Assembly: GCA_009701115.1 (NCBI GenBank)
Contig: WLKR01000064.1
Location: forward strand, 1-6,558
Source of the DNA: Actinomycetota bacterium
GTDB taxonomy: Bacteria; Actinomycetota; Acidimicrobiia; Acidimicrobiales; RAAP-2
Length of the DNA: 6,558 nt
Direction of reading: 5' to 3'
The notes under the pieces were generated by a model. It was given only the letters and a program-made list of their open reading frames with translations. It made no database searches and was not told the origin of the DNA. Each line of letters begins with the position of its first letter. The stretch's first letter is position 1. This document shows positions 6,472 through 6,558 of the stretch, piece by piece. A program made the position numbers and the translations under genes.

Positions 6472-6558
6472 ATGTCCCTGCTCGATTCCACCTACCAAAC
6501 GGTGTCTCAACCCGAGCGCATCGCGGTGATTGGTGCCGGATACGTCGGAATCCCCACG
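6472..6558 (+). CDS. Nucleotide-sugar dehydrogenase (probably UDP-glucose 6-dehydrogenase), 3'-truncated by window edge
   Basis: Only the first 29 codons are present. After a 15-residue leader they read ERIAVIGAGYVGIPT, the first strand and glycine-rich NAD-binding turn (GAGYVG) typical of the UDP-glucose/GDP-mannose dehydrogenase family. The GAGYVGxPT form is closest to UDP-glucose 6-dehydrogenase, which oxidises UDP-glucose to UDP-glucuronate; UDP-ManNAc dehydrogenases usually have GLGYVGLPLA. The ATG at 6472 lies 11 bases after the stop of the rhamnose reductase and 9 bases after AAGG (6459-6462). It is probably in the same operon and works in envelope polysaccharide precursor supply. Subfamily is uncertain with so little sequence. 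Confidence 0.72.
   Translation, partial: MSLLDSTYQTVSQPERIAVIGAGYVGIPT

Overview
The window looks like chromosomal core DNA from a GC-rich actinobacterium. The evidence is a fused biotin-carboxylase/BCCP alpha subunit of the AccA3 type, a methylmalonyl-CoA mutase catalytic chain without its own B12 domain, very tight gene packing and GTG starts. GC is high but not extreme, which would suit a lineage such as Acidimicrobiia, but the class cannot be fixed from sequence reading alone. I see no mobile element, tRNA, rRNA, CRISPR array or other sign of horizontal transfer. No stretch longer than 65 bases lacks a gene.

Layout. (1) Positions 1-1553, plus strand: methylmalonyl-CoA mutase large subunit, cut off at its N-terminus by the window edge. 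(2) Positions 1557-4755, minus strand: a three-gene operon read right to left. It encodes an acyl-CoA carboxylase alpha subunit, an M20-family amidohydrolase and a small ABM-domain protein. Each junction is a 4-base ATGA overlap, so the three are probably co-transcribed and translationally coupled. The operon ends only 3 bases from the stop of the convergent mutase gene. (3) Positions 4756-4820: a 65-base divergent intergenic region, AT-rich in its middle, with a small inverted repeat. It must hold or overlap the promoters for both directions. (4) Positions 4821-6558, plus strand: biotin-protein ligase, dTDP-4-dehydrorhamnose reductase (overlapping it by 4 bases) and the first 29 codons of a nucleotide-sugar dehydrogenase, probably UDP-glucose 6-dehydrogenase.

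How the genes work together. The ligase attaches biotin to the carboxylase alpha subunit, whose target lysine is visible, and the two genes are divergent neighbours. If that alpha subunit serves a propionyl-CoA carboxylase, its product (S)-methylmalonyl-CoA would, after epimerisation, be the substrate of the mutase and enter the TCA cycle as succinyl-CoA. The carboxyltransferase beta subunit, the epimerase and the B12-binding mutase subunit are not in the window. The right end switches to nucleotide-sugar synthesis for envelope polysaccharide. Ligase, carboxylase and rhamnose genes also lie in one broad region in Mycobacterium, so the order looks like a compact version of an actinobacterial neighbourhood. 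I found no convincing undescribed system. The points most worth checking are the M20 and ABM genes inside a carboxylase operon and the palindrome between carboxylase and ligase.
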